A stretch of DNA of 64,000 bases from the NCBI RefSeq assembly GCF_014696105.1, contig NZ_JACJPO010000054.1, forward strand, positions 1-64,000. Reading direction: 5' to 3'. Positions within the stretch are counted from its first letter, which is position 1, and each line of letters opens with the position of its first letter. Under the pieces are notes generated by a model. The model did no database searches and was not told where the DNA came from. It was given only the letters and a program-made list of their open reading frames with translations. The DNA is from Microcoleus sp. FACHB-1515. Its GTDB lineage: Bacteria; Cyanobacteriota; Cyanobacteriia; Elainellales; Elainellaceae. Shown in pieces: positions 27,125-35,129 of this stretch. The translations under genes and the position numbers were made by a program.

Positions 27125-28477
27125 ATGGCACGAATTTTCATTTCGGCGCAGCACGGCGGCATCGAAGGCGGCAGACCCGATCCGGGCGCGATCGTCGGCA
27201 ACACAACCGAAGCCGCCGAAATGATTCAGCTACGCAATCTCGTCGTTGCCGAACTGCGATCGCGCAATCAGCTTGTCCTCTCTGTGCCCGACGACCTCAG
27301 CCAAGAGCAAACCCTTTCCTGGATCAACACTCGCGCCCAGCCCGGAGACGTTGCCCTCGAAATTGCTGCCAACGCCTACGGCAACCCGTCCGTGCGCGGA
27401 GCCAGCGTCTTCTATATCGTCAACAACGCTCAGCGCAAAGGCCACGCCGAACTTGTCCTGATGGCCTATTTGCAGCGCGTCCCCCAACTGCCCAGTCGCG
27501 GCGCAATTCCTGATACCGCAACCGCGACGGGCAGCCTTGCCTTCTGCCGCCGCCTCACCATCCCCTCGCTGATCATGGAAGTCGTCGTCTTGACCAACCC
27601 AGACGATCGCGCCATTTTGCAAAACCGCCGCCGCGATCTTGCTGTGGGCATTGCCGATGGACTGGTTGCCTTCAGCCGCGCCGTCAACAACACGACACCC
27701 ACACCGCCCGATGTTGTCTATGAAGCGATCGACATCAACGTGAACGGCGGCATCTACGGTGAGCGCGGCATCATCGTCAACGGCAACGCCTATATTCCAA
27801 TCGATCTGGTCGATCGACTGGGCGTGAATCTAGCCGACGCGCCCAACGTGGTGCGGCTCACCTATCGCGGCGTTGTTTACGTCAAAGCGATCGAACTGCG
27901 CGACTTTAATATCTCGGTGAGTTGGGATGCCACCACGCGCACCGTCACCTTGCGATCGGCAATCGGCAATTGTCCGGGCGCATTCGATCGGATTATGGGA
28001 TTTGGCAACACCAGCGAAGTGCAGTTGCTTGTTTTTCTCAAGTCAAACAACGAAAGTGCCGTGACGGTTTTTCCCGACTTGCCGCGCCTTTATCGCGAAG
28101 AAGGCGCGATCGAGCGCGTCAATCACGATATCGCCTTTGCCCAAATGTGTGTCGAAACTGATTTTCTCCGCTTTGGGCGTGACGTGCTGCCCACGCAAAA
28201 CAACTTCGCCGGATTGGGAGCCGCAGGCGGCGAAAATGTCTCGGCCTCATTTCCCAGTGCCCGAATCGGGGTGCGAGCGCAAATTCAGCACCTCAAAGCT
28301 TATGCCAGTACCGAACCGCTCGTGCAAGAACTGGTCGATCCGCGCTTTCGGTTCGTGACGCGCGGCATTGCACCGCTGGTCGGGCAGCTTAGCGGACGCT
28401 GGAGAGCCGACCCCAACTATGGCGCGAACATTCTTGCCGTTTTGCGGCGGCTGTATGAATCAGCCGGATTGCTGTAG
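27125..28477 (+). CDS. Amidase-like / copper-amine-oxidase-N / glucosaminidase three-domain protein
   Basis: A 450-residue protein with three units: an N-terminal Amidase_3-like domain (1-190), a central beta domain like the copper amine oxidase N-terminal domain (about 200-285; GERGIIVNGNAYIPIDLVDR), and a C-terminal glucosaminidase-type domain (about 290-450). In the last one the glutamate of CVETDFLRFG and the block QNNFAGLGAAGG match active lysozyme-like enzymes. In the amidase part H10 (SAQHGG) and the glutamates remain, but the usual SIHANA motif reads EIAANA, losing one zinc histidine. It lacks a signal peptide. A role in peptidoglycan cleavage or binding is likely; amidase activity is doubtful. 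Confidence 0.82.
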   Translation: MARIFISAQHGGIEGGRPDPGAIVGNTTEAAEMIQLRNLVVAELRSRNQLVLSVPDDLSQEQTLSWINTRAQPGDVALEIAANAYGNPSVRGASVFYIVNNAQRKGHAELVLMAYLQRVPQLPSRGAIPDTATATGSLAFCRRLTIPSLIMEVVVLTNPDDRAILQNRRRDLAVGIADGLVAFSRAVNNTTPTPPDVVYEAIDINVNGGIYGERGIIVNGNAYIPIDLVDRLGVNLADAPNVVRLTYRGVVYVKAIELRDFNISVSWDATTRTVTLRSAIGNCPGAFDRIMGFGNTSEVQLLVFLKSNNESAVTVFPDLPRLYREEGAIERVNHDIAFAQMCVETDFLRFGRDVLPTQNNFAGLGAAGGENVSASFPSARIGVRAQIQHLKAYASTEPLVQELVDPRFRFVTRGIAPLVGQLSGRWRADPNYGANILAVLRRLYESAGLL

Positions 28478-28611
28478 AAACTCGATCGCAACCGCAAAAC
28501 CTGATATCTTCCCGTAAAAGCACGATCGCGCTGAAAATCTGTCGCTAGACTCTAGATCGAAGCGCTTTTGCGCCTCTACAGTCTCCTACAGCATTTGTGC
28601 GGCAGTTAGCC

Positions 28612-29700
28612 ATGTATATCGACCATGTTCACTTCTATGTCGAAGATGCAAAAGCGTGGCGCGACTGGTTCGTTTCCATCTTTGGATTTAGCCCGATCGC
28701 ATCCGGCTTGAGTGCCGACACGCACAGCGAAGTCGTTGGCATCGGGCGAATTTGCATAGTACTGTCTGCGGCACGAACTGAGCAAAGCGCGATCGCGCAA
28801 TATCTGCGGCAGCATCCGCCTGGCGTTGTGAATATTGCGCTGCGTGTTCCGCAGCTTGAGCCAGTTTTGGCGCAGGCGATCGCAGCAGGAATGCCGCTGC
28901 TGCAATCAATTCAGACGCGATCGCAGCAGCGCTGGGCAATCGTTGGCGGCTGGGAATCGCTTCAGCACACGCTAATCGAAGGCGACGGACTGGCAGCAGC
29001 GCTGGCGCATCTAGGCAGCGAGCGTTCGATCGAGTTCGCTCCGGTTCCACCATCACAACATTCGCCATTTTTGGGTGTCGATCACGTTGTATTGAACGTT
29101 GCCGCAGGCGAATTAGAGCGGGCAGTTGCTTGGTATGAAGCAGGATTAGGACTGTGCCGCCAGCAGGTGTTCGCGATTCACACCGATCGATCGGCACTGT
29201 GCAGCCAGGTGTTGAAGCATCCACAAGGTTCGGTGCAAATGCCGATTAATGAACCTGCTTCTTCCAGTTCACAAATCCAAGAATTTCTCGACCATAATCG
29301 CGGTGCGGGCATTCAGCACATTGCGATCGCCACTGCAAATGTGGTCGAGTCGATCGCTCGTTTGCGGCAGCGCGGCTTGGCGTTTCTGCCCGTTCCCCAA
29401 ACCTATTACGACGAACTGCCGCAGCGATCGGGCTTTCAACTGTTGGCAGCGCAGTGGCAAGCGATCGCCCGTGAGCAGGTGTTGGTAGATTGGCCGAGCG
29501 ATCGTCCGGAAGCGATGTTGCTTCAAGCGTTTACGCAGCCAATTTTTTCGCAACCCACTTTCTTTTTTGAACTGATTGAGCGCCAACGCTATCAGGTAAA
29601 TCAGCGCACGCATCAGGCAGAAGGCTTTGGCGAAGGCAATTTTCGCGCGTTGTTTGAGGCGATCGAGCGAGAACAACTGAAGCGCGGTAGCCTACAGTGA
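28612..29700 (+). CDS. hppD: 4-hydroxyphenylpyruvate dioxygenase
   Basis: Hpd converts 4-hydroxyphenylpyruvate to homogentisate, used in cyanobacteria for tocopherol and tyrosine catabolism. The 362-residue protein has two vicinal-oxygen-chelate halves. The iron ligands are H158 (GVDHVVLNV), H236 (IQHIAIAT) and E320 (TFFFELIERQ), the standard 2-His-1-Glu triad. The C-terminus FGEGNFRALFEAIEREQ is diagnostic. I take the ATG at 28612, giving MYIDHVHFYVED; a GTG at 28597 would add five residues. Gene symbol hppD (also hpd). Confidence 0.95.
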   Translation: MYIDHVHFYVEDAKAWRDWFVSIFGFSPIASGLSADTHSEVVGIGRICIVLSAARTEQSAIAQYLRQHPPGVVNIALRVPQLEPVLAQAIAAGMPLLQSIQTRSQQRWAIVGGWESLQHTLIEGDGLAAALAHLGSERSIEFAPVPPSQHSPFLGVDHVVLNVAAGELERAVAWYEAGLGLCRQQVFAIHTDRSALCSQVLKHPQGSVQMPINEPASSSSQIQEFLDHNRGAGIQHIAIATANVVESIARLRQRGLAFLPVPQTYYDELPQRSGFQLLAAQWQAIAREQVLVDWPSDRPEAMLLQAFTQPIFSQPTFFFELIERQRYQVNQRTHQAEGFGEGNFRALFEAIEREQLKRGSLQ

Positions 29701-29724
29701 AGCGCGACTAGGGCGTGGCTTCAG

Positions 29725-29786
29725 AAGCGCTAGCAGCAGTGGATGGTGTGCGACCGCGAAGCGCTCTTTGCAGGAATCGATCCCCC
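29725..29786. repeat. Left 62-nt inverted repeat flanking the SIMPL gene
   Basis: This sequence, with core GCGAAGCGCTCTTTGCAGG (29757-29775) and end GATCCCCC, matches the reverse complement of 30802-30863 at 55 of 62 positions. The two copies bracket one gene. The right copy runs into the GATCC...GGATC dispersed repeat at 30728-30809; the left continues into a different hairpin, CCCTGCTTGAGCAGGG. Confidence 0.8.
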
Positions 29787-29969
29787 TGCTTGAGCAGGGC
29801 AGATTGGGTCGTCTGCGTCTCTCGTGTTGCTTGCTTTCTCTTGGACTCCTCGTGCCTTCTGCGACACCCGGTTATCTCCTATAAAGTTGCAAAAAATGTA
29901 ACCAAAACATCTTGTTCAACGTGGGAATGCCACAGTAGAAGCATCGAATCCATGTAAGGTGAGGAGATT

Positions 29970-30707
29970 ATGAAGACTCGATCGATGGCAAAGGTTCCAG
30001 CGCGGTTTCTACTGCCTTTGGCGCTAGGTTTGGCAAGTGTGATGATGGTGCTTCCGGCAAATGCTCAACAGTCCCAACAGCTTATGCGAACGATTACGGT
30101 AACAGGTCAAGGTAGCGAGGATATTCCAACGACGATTACGCAGGTGCGGCTGGGCGTGGAAGTGCAGGGTCGGACGGCGGAGGAAGTGCAGCAGGAGGCG
30201 GCAAGGCGATCGAGTGCTGTTGTGGATTTGCTGCGATCGCGCAATGTGCAAAAGCTGCAAACGACGGGGATCAGTCTTAATCCGATCTATAGCTATGAAG
30301 ACAATCGACAGCGGCTGACGGGCTATTCGGCCACCAACACGGTTAGCTTTGAAATTGTGACGGATCAGGCAGGCTCGATCCTCGATGATGCGGTGAGTGC
30401 AGGTGCAAGCCGCATTGATGGGGTCAGCTTTATTGCCAGTGATGAAGCGATCGCCCAAGCTCGTCAGGTGGCGTTGCGCGAGGCGACGCAAGAAGCGCGG
30501 CAGCAGGCGCAAGCGGTGCTGGAAAGCTTGAACCTCAGCGAGCAAGAGATCGTGGGCATTCAAGTGAATGGTGCGAGTGCTCCACCGCCGCCGCCTGTTG
30601 CGCTTCAAGCATTGGCGCAGCGAGCAGAACTGTCTGATGCCCGCACTCCCGTTGTGGGTGGCGAGCAGGAAGTGCAAGCGTCTGTGACGCTGCAAATTCG
30701 CTACTAA
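29970..30707 (+). CDS. SIMPL-domain (DUF541) exported protein
   Basis: The 245-residue protein has a signal peptide (basic start, hydrophobic FLLPLALGLASVMMVLPANA, cleavage near residue 32) and a SIMPL domain: RTITVTGQGSEDIPTTITQV, VQGRTAEEVQQEAARRS, LQTTGISLNPIYSYE and GYSATNTVSFEI. Family members are periplasmic and oligomeric; some affect oxidative stress resistance, but the molecular role is unclear. GAGGAG precedes the ATG by four bases. The gene is bracketed by long inverted repeats. Confidence 0.92.
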   Translation: MKTRSMAKVPARFLLPLALGLASVMMVLPANAQQSQQLMRTITVTGQGSEDIPTTITQVRLGVEVQGRTAEEVQQEAARRSSAVVDLLRSRNVQKLQTTGISLNPIYSYEDNRQRLTGYSATNTVSFEIVTDQAGSILDDAVSAGASRIDGVSFIASDEAIAQARQVALREATQEARQQAQAVLESLNLSEQEIVGIQVNGASAPPPPPVALQALAQRAELSDARTPVVGGEQEVQASVTLQIRY

Positions 30708-30727
30708 GGTGAGTGTTAACAGGCAGT

Positions 30728-30809
30728 GATCCTCCCCAACCCTCCTTAGCAAGGAGGGAGCCGAACCACACCTCAAAGTCCCCCTTGAAAAGGGGGATTT
30801 AGGGGGATC
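30728..30809. repeat. Dispersed palindromic repeat, copy A
   Basis: It starts GATCCTCCCCAACCC and ends GGATTTAGGGGGATC and contains two hairpins: CCCTCCTTAGCAAGGAGGG and CCCCCTTGAAAAGGGGG, with GAGCCGAACC between them. A near-identical copy is at 51670-51751 and a more diverged one at 37935-38030. The surrounding bases CAGGCAGTGATCC / GGATCAATGCCTG (30720-30817) extend the terminal symmetry. Confidence 0.85.
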
Positions 30810-30863
30810 AATGCCTGCAAAGAGCGCTTCGCAATCGGACACCCTCCACTCCTGCTAGCGCTT
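30802..30863. repeat. Right 62-nt inverted repeat flanking the SIMPL gene
   Basis: It is the reverse-complement partner of 29725-29786, with seven mismatches in 62 positions. It begins within the end of repeat copy A and ends with CTAGCGCTT. Confidence 0.8.
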
Positions 30864-30886
30864 TTAACACACCCTATGCTTTTGCT

Positions 30887-30934
30887 AATTTGCCGCTCAA
30901 GTTCTTTAGAAGAAAGTTGAGGGGCGAATTTTTT
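30887..30934 (+). terminator. Rho-independent terminator
   Basis: A long imperfect hairpin, with arms AATTTGCCGCTCAAGTTCTTT and its near-complement AAGAAAGTTGAGGGGCGAATT, a 2-4 nt loop and a following T-run (30929-30934). It lies downstream of the SIMPL gene and the repeat and upstream of the receiver gene. The rest of the 483-base spacer (30708-31190) holds the repeat and the promoter of the next gene. Confidence 0.75.
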
Positions 30935-31190
30935 GGCGATCGGCTAATTGCGGTACAGGTCTTTTCTGCGCCCACCCTCTCTGGGGAGAGAGGCGATCGA
31001 GCCTTGCTGCTGGCTAGGCTGTAGAAAACAATACAAATTCTAGATGGAATCTAAAACAAAGCTTAAGATTTTTAACTTTTGACCTGAATCTGCTGAATTA
31101 CTGATCTAAGTTTGGAAGATAAACGGTATAGTCGGTACGAATTAACACAACATATTTTTTAACAATTGAATCTTTGACATTTACACCACC

Positions 31191-31577
31191 ATGTTTATTA
31201 GCAACTATCAAATCCTCGTTGTCGATGACATTCCTGATAATGTGTTTCTGCTGCAAATGCTGCTAGAGGCAGAAGGATACGAGGTTGAAACGGCTCCAGA
31301 TGGCAGCACCGCGCTTCAAAAAGTCAAGGAAATTCAGCCCAATCTTATTCTGTTGGATGTGATGATGCCGGATTTGAGCGGCTTTGAAGTGACGCGCCGC
31401 ATTCGGGAAGATGAAGCAGTTTCCGATATTCCGATCGTTCTACTGACGGCTCACGACGAAGCTAGCTTGAACGAAGGGCTTGAAGCTGGAGCGAATGAAT
31501 TTCTGCGGAAGCCGCTGGAGTGCGATCGCCTGCTAGAGCGAGTCAAAGCATACTGCCCTAGCGTGATAGCGTCATAA
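31191..31577 (+). CDS. Single-domain response regulator
   Basis: The 128-residue CheY-like protein consists of a receiver only. Conserved residues are D12/D13 (LVVDDIPDN), phospho-acceptor D56 (LILLDVMMP), T86 (VLLTAHDE) and K107 (LRKPLE). There is no output domain, so it should act by protein-protein contact or phosphotransfer. No kinase gene adjoins it; a topoisomerase IB gene starts 81 bases later on the same strand. Confidence 0.93.
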   Translation: MFISNYQILVVDDIPDNVFLLQMLLEAEGYEVETAPDGSTALQKVKEIQPNLILLDVMMPDLSGFEVTRRIREDEAVSDIPIVLLTAHDEASLNEGLEAGANEFLRKPLECDRLLERVKAYCPSVIAS

Positions 31578-31658
31578 CCTAAAGCTCTGCTTCTGTATAG
31601 ATTTCAACGCAAAGTTGATATCACTACAGTAAAAGCAGTTGGGTTCAACCAGGTTTCC

Positions 31659-32810
31659 ATGTCTCCCGCGCAGCAAGACCGCGCCCTGCGGCAACACATC
31701 AAAGCGATTACCAGCACGAAACCCGTTGCGGCTGCCAGTGCCGTTGGCCTGCGCTATGTGTCGGATGACGCACCGGGAATCACTCGCAAGCGATCGCGGC
31801 GTGCCGAAGCGAACTCGCGCCAGGACGACAGCTTTGTTTACACGGATGCGAACGGGCGGCGAGTGCGCGATCGCCAAACGCTAGAGCGTATCCGGGCGTT
31901 GGGCATTCCGCCCGCTTGGGAACAGGTGTGGATTTGCCCAATCGAAAATGGTCATTTGCAGGCGACCGGACGCGACGCCAAAGGCCGCAAGCAATATCGC
32001 TATCATGCGCTTTGGCGACAAATTCGCGACCAAACGAAGTTCACCAAAATGATTGCGTTCAGCGAAACATTGCCGAAGCTCCGTCAGCAAATTAATCACG
32101 ACCTGGCTCTGCCCGGACTGCCAAAACAAAAAGTTTTAGCAACGGTCTTGCGGCTGATGGAACTGACTCGTATTCGAGTTGGCAATGAGGAATATGCCAA
32201 GACAAACAACTCGTTCGGCTTGACTACGATGCAAGACGAACATGTGGATATTTCTGGTTCAACCGTGCGTTTTCAGTTTCGCGGCAAAAGCGGCGTTGAA
32301 CACGATATTGAAGTGCGCGATCGCCGCCTTGCAAACATCATCAAGCGCTGCCGCGACATTGCCGGACAAGAACTGTTTCAGTACATTGATGACAACGGCG
32401 ATCGCCAGTCGATTGATTCTGGCGATGTCAATGAATACCTGAAAGAAGTCACCGGACAAGACTTTACCGCCAAAGATTTTCGCACTTGGGCAGGCACAGT
32501 TTTAGCTGCCAGAGAACTGCACGGACTGGGTGAATGTTCTTCCCAAACTGAAGCGAAAAAAGCGCTCGTTCAAGCGATCAAAACCGTTTCGCAACACTTG
32601 GGAAACCGCCCGGCCACCTGCCGCAAATACTACGTTCATCCCACGATTCTGGACTGCTATCTGGATGGTTCACTCTGCCAAATCGTGCAGCAGCATCTCG
32701 ATCAAGAGTTAGCGATTGATCCGCACGGTTTGCGTCAGGAAGAACTGGCGGTTGTCATGCTGCTCAAGCAGCAGCTTCTCCAAGAGCTACAGCAGCAAGT
32801 CGCCAGCTAA
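31659..32810 (+). CDS. DNA topoisomerase IB
   Basis: A 383-residue topoisomerase of the poxvirus/bacterial IB type, which relaxes supercoils through a 3'-phosphotyrosyl intermediate. The N-terminal domain contains RIRALGIPPAWEQVWICP and GRDAKGRKQYRYHALWR; the catalytic core has LMELTRIRVGNEEYAKTN, FRGKSGVEHDIEV, KDFRTWAGTVLAA and the active tyrosine in CRKYYVHPTIL. Length and motifs match the family fully. This enzyme is patchily distributed in bacteria. Confidence 0.94.
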   Translation: MSPAQQDRALRQHIKAITSTKPVAAASAVGLRYVSDDAPGITRKRSRRAEANSRQDDSFVYTDANGRRVRDRQTLERIRALGIPPAWEQVWICPIENGHLQATGRDAKGRKQYRYHALWRQIRDQTKFTKMIAFSETLPKLRQQINHDLALPGLPKQKVLATVLRLMELTRIRVGNEEYAKTNNSFGLTTMQDEHVDISGSTVRFQFRGKSGVEHDIEVRDRRLANIIKRCRDIAGQELFQYIDDNGDRQSIDSGDVNEYLKEVTGQDFTAKDFRTWAGTVLAARELHGLGECSSQTEAKKALVQAIKTVSQHLGNRPATCRKYYVHPTILDCYLDGSLCQIVQQHLDQELAIDPHGLRQEELAVVMLLKQQLLQELQQQVAS

Positions 32811-32815
32811 ATGAC

Positions 32816-35023
32816 CTACTTTGCTCGTCCTGTCTGCTGATGATAGCTCATGTAGATGACCGCAGCGGTTTCGGCAGCGAGCAGGGCAATTCCCGGCGCA
32901 GCGATCGGAATCCACCCGCGATCGAGCAGCAGTCCCCAGCTTACTCCGGCGATCGTGACGACTGCGAGAATTGTGCCTGCCGCCAGCTTGACGGGATGAC
33001 GCAGCCAAACGGCGATCGCGCCGCCGACACCCGCCCAAACCACAATCCAACCAATTTCGATCGCATCCGGCCAGAACCAGTAGAGCGCTTTTGGATCAGT
33101 TGCGCTATCGAGAATTTGGCTGACGATTTGCGCGTGCAGCATCACGCCCGCCATTTGAAAATCAGTTGATTCCCCGGCGCTGTACGGTGTCGTAAACAAG
33201 TCTTTGGCGCTCGGTGCAGTTGTGCCAATCAGGACGATTTGATTGTTGATCTGGGCGGGATCGATGCGATCGCTCAGTACATCTGTGAGCGTCAGGCGAT
33301 GGGCAACCGCCTCGATCGCCCGATAGCGCAGCAAAATTTGATAGCCTGCTGTGTCTGCGTGCTGATAGCCGCCTGCTGTTGGCTGAAGCGGCACAAAGGT
33401 TGTTTTGCCAATCTGAAGATAGTCCCGCATCTCTGGATTGCTTTGGGGTTTGAGGTTTTGCCGCGCGAGATATTGCAGGGCAACGCGCAGAGCAAAGGAA
33501 TAATATGTCGTGCCATCCGGCGGCGAGGCAAACAGCAGGGCGCGACGGGCAACGCCGTCCGGGTCAAGCGGCATATCGTTAAAGCCGATGCGATCGATCG
33601 GCACGTTTGGCGGTGGCGGAATGCGATCGGTGTTGCTGGTTCCCAGATTCGTGATCGCCACGAGATTGTCGGCCTGTAGCTGCTGCGCCAGTTCTGCCGC
33701 GCCGGGAGCTTGAGGAATGTCGCGATGCAAATCCAAACCAATCACGGCGGGCTGATGCTGCTGGAGGTTCGCGATCGCCTGCGCCAGCGATCGATCGGTT
33801 GGCGTCGTCCGCTGAAGCTGCTGCAAATCGGTTTCGGTGATTTCTACCAGCGTCAGCCGAGAATCAGATGGCATCTGCGGCTGGAGGCGCACCATGCGAT
33901 CGAACGCAGCCAGTTCAAGCGATTCAAACCAGCCAAGCTGTCTGCTGCCCAGCACAATTGCGGCGATCGCCAGGGAAGCGATCGCCGCACTGCGCCACCG
34001 TCGGCGTAGCGGAGCGCCTAACGTGGTTTCGACCACATCTTCTATTTTCTCCTGTTCACCCTGCGGCAGCAAAATGCTGGGAATGCTCGTCAATTCTGTG
34101 GGTAGTTCGGCCAAATGCTGCAACGCTCGCAGCACTTCATGCGCCGACTGATAGCGCTCTCTTGCCTGAAGCCGCACCATGCGATTGAGGACGATCGCCA
34201 GTCCCAAACTCACCTTTGCCTCACTTTGCCACAGCAGTTCTCCGGTGTCGGGGTCTTCGGGCAACACCGAGGGCTGATAGCCTGTGAGCGCGTGAATCGC
34301 CGTCATCCCCAGCGCATATAGATCGCTACAGTAGCGCGGCTTTCCGGCAAGCTGTTCGGCTGGCGTATAGCCCTGCGTGCCAATGCCCACTGTGAAGCTA
34401 GAGTGACCCGCCTGCTGCAAAATCTGAGTTTGAATTTCTTTGACCGCGCCAAAATCGATCAGCACAATCCTTCCATCGCTGCGGCGGCGAATCAAATTTC
34501 CTGGCTTGATGTCGCGATGAATCACATGCTGGCCGTGCACGAATTCCAAAATGTTCAGCACGTCCTTGAGCAAATCGATCGCTTCCATTTCGCGATACGG
34601 CTCCCGATTGGCAAATTCCTCGCTCAGCGTTTCCCCGTCAACATATTCCTGTACCAGATAAAATTCGTTGTCTTCCTCAAAGGAATCGAGCAGAGCCGGA
34701 ATTTGATTGTGCTGGCCGACCTTGCGGAGCGTTTCGACTTCCGTATCAAACAGGCGGCGGGCGATCGCCAAAAACTGAGGTTCCTGATTGCTCGGCTTAA
34801 ACTGTTTGATCACGCAGGACAAACTGTCGGGCTGCTGCGTATCCTGCGCCAAAAAAGTTTGCCCAAAGCCGCCAGTGCCCAGTTCTGCAATCAGCTTATA
34901 TCGGCCTGCCAGTAGTCCCATGCGCTCCAGTGGCGATCGTCTTTCGATTCTGGCATACAATTCTGGGGCTAGCCGGACGCAATCCGTCGCGATCGCGCCT
35001 CGCTTCCTCATCGACTCAGCCAA
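32816..35023 (-). CDS. Ser/Thr protein kinase with CHASE2 sensor
   Basis: A 735-residue membrane kinase. The kinase domain (about 40-315) has LGTGGFGQTFLAQD, VAIK-type K73 (CVIKQFK), HRDIKPGN (D171), LIDFGAVKE (D190) and GTQGYTPAEQL. A membrane segment (about 347-363) leads to an extracytoplasmic CHASE2 domain (about 370-640) with VEITETDLQQL, AVIGLDLHRD and LIGTTAPSAKDL, then two or three C-terminal membrane helices. This kinase-CHASE2 order is familiar in cyanobacteria. The start may be the ATG at 34921 (MGLLAGRYKLIAELG), as residues 1-34 are poorly conserved. The ligand and targets are unknown. Confidence 0.92.
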   Translation of the reverse strand: MAESMRKRGAIATDCVRLAPELYARIERRSPLERMGLLAGRYKLIAELGTGGFGQTFLAQDTQQPDSLSCVIKQFKPSNQEPQFLAIARRLFDTEVETLRKVGQHNQIPALLDSFEEDNEFYLVQEYVDGETLSEEFANREPYREMEAIDLLKDVLNILEFVHGQHVIHRDIKPGNLIRRRSDGRIVLIDFGAVKEIQTQILQQAGHSSFTVGIGTQGYTPAEQLAGKPRYCSDLYALGMTAIHALTGYQPSVLPEDPDTGELLWQSEAKVSLGLAIVLNRMVRLQARERYQSAHEVLRALQHLAELPTELTSIPSILLPQGEQEKIEDVVETTLGAPLRRRWRSAAIASLAIAAIVLGSRQLGWFESLELAAFDRMVRLQPQMPSDSRLTLVEITETDLQQLQRTTPTDRSLAQAIANLQQHQPAVIGLDLHRDIPQAPGAAELAQQLQADNLVAITNLGTSNTDRIPPPPNVPIDRIGFNDMPLDPDGVARRALLFASPPDGTTYYSFALRVALQYLARQNLKPQSNPEMRDYLQIGKTTFVPLQPTAGGYQHADTAGYQILLRYRAIEAVAHRLTLTDVLSDRIDPAQINNQIVLIGTTAPSAKDLFTTPYSAGESTDFQMAGVMLHAQIVSQILDSATDPKALYWFWPDAIEIGWIVVWAGVGGAIAVWLRHPVKLAAGTILAVVTIAGVSWGLLLDRGWIPIAAPGIALLAAETAAVIYMSYHQQTGRAK

Positions 35024-35129
35024 GACGCGATCGCTGAATTCAATTGCCGCTGTCAGCGAGTCTTAAAACTGAATGTGGCGACACAGGTTTCAAGATTGAC
35101 TTCAGCAGTGGAGATGTCGATCGAGGTGC

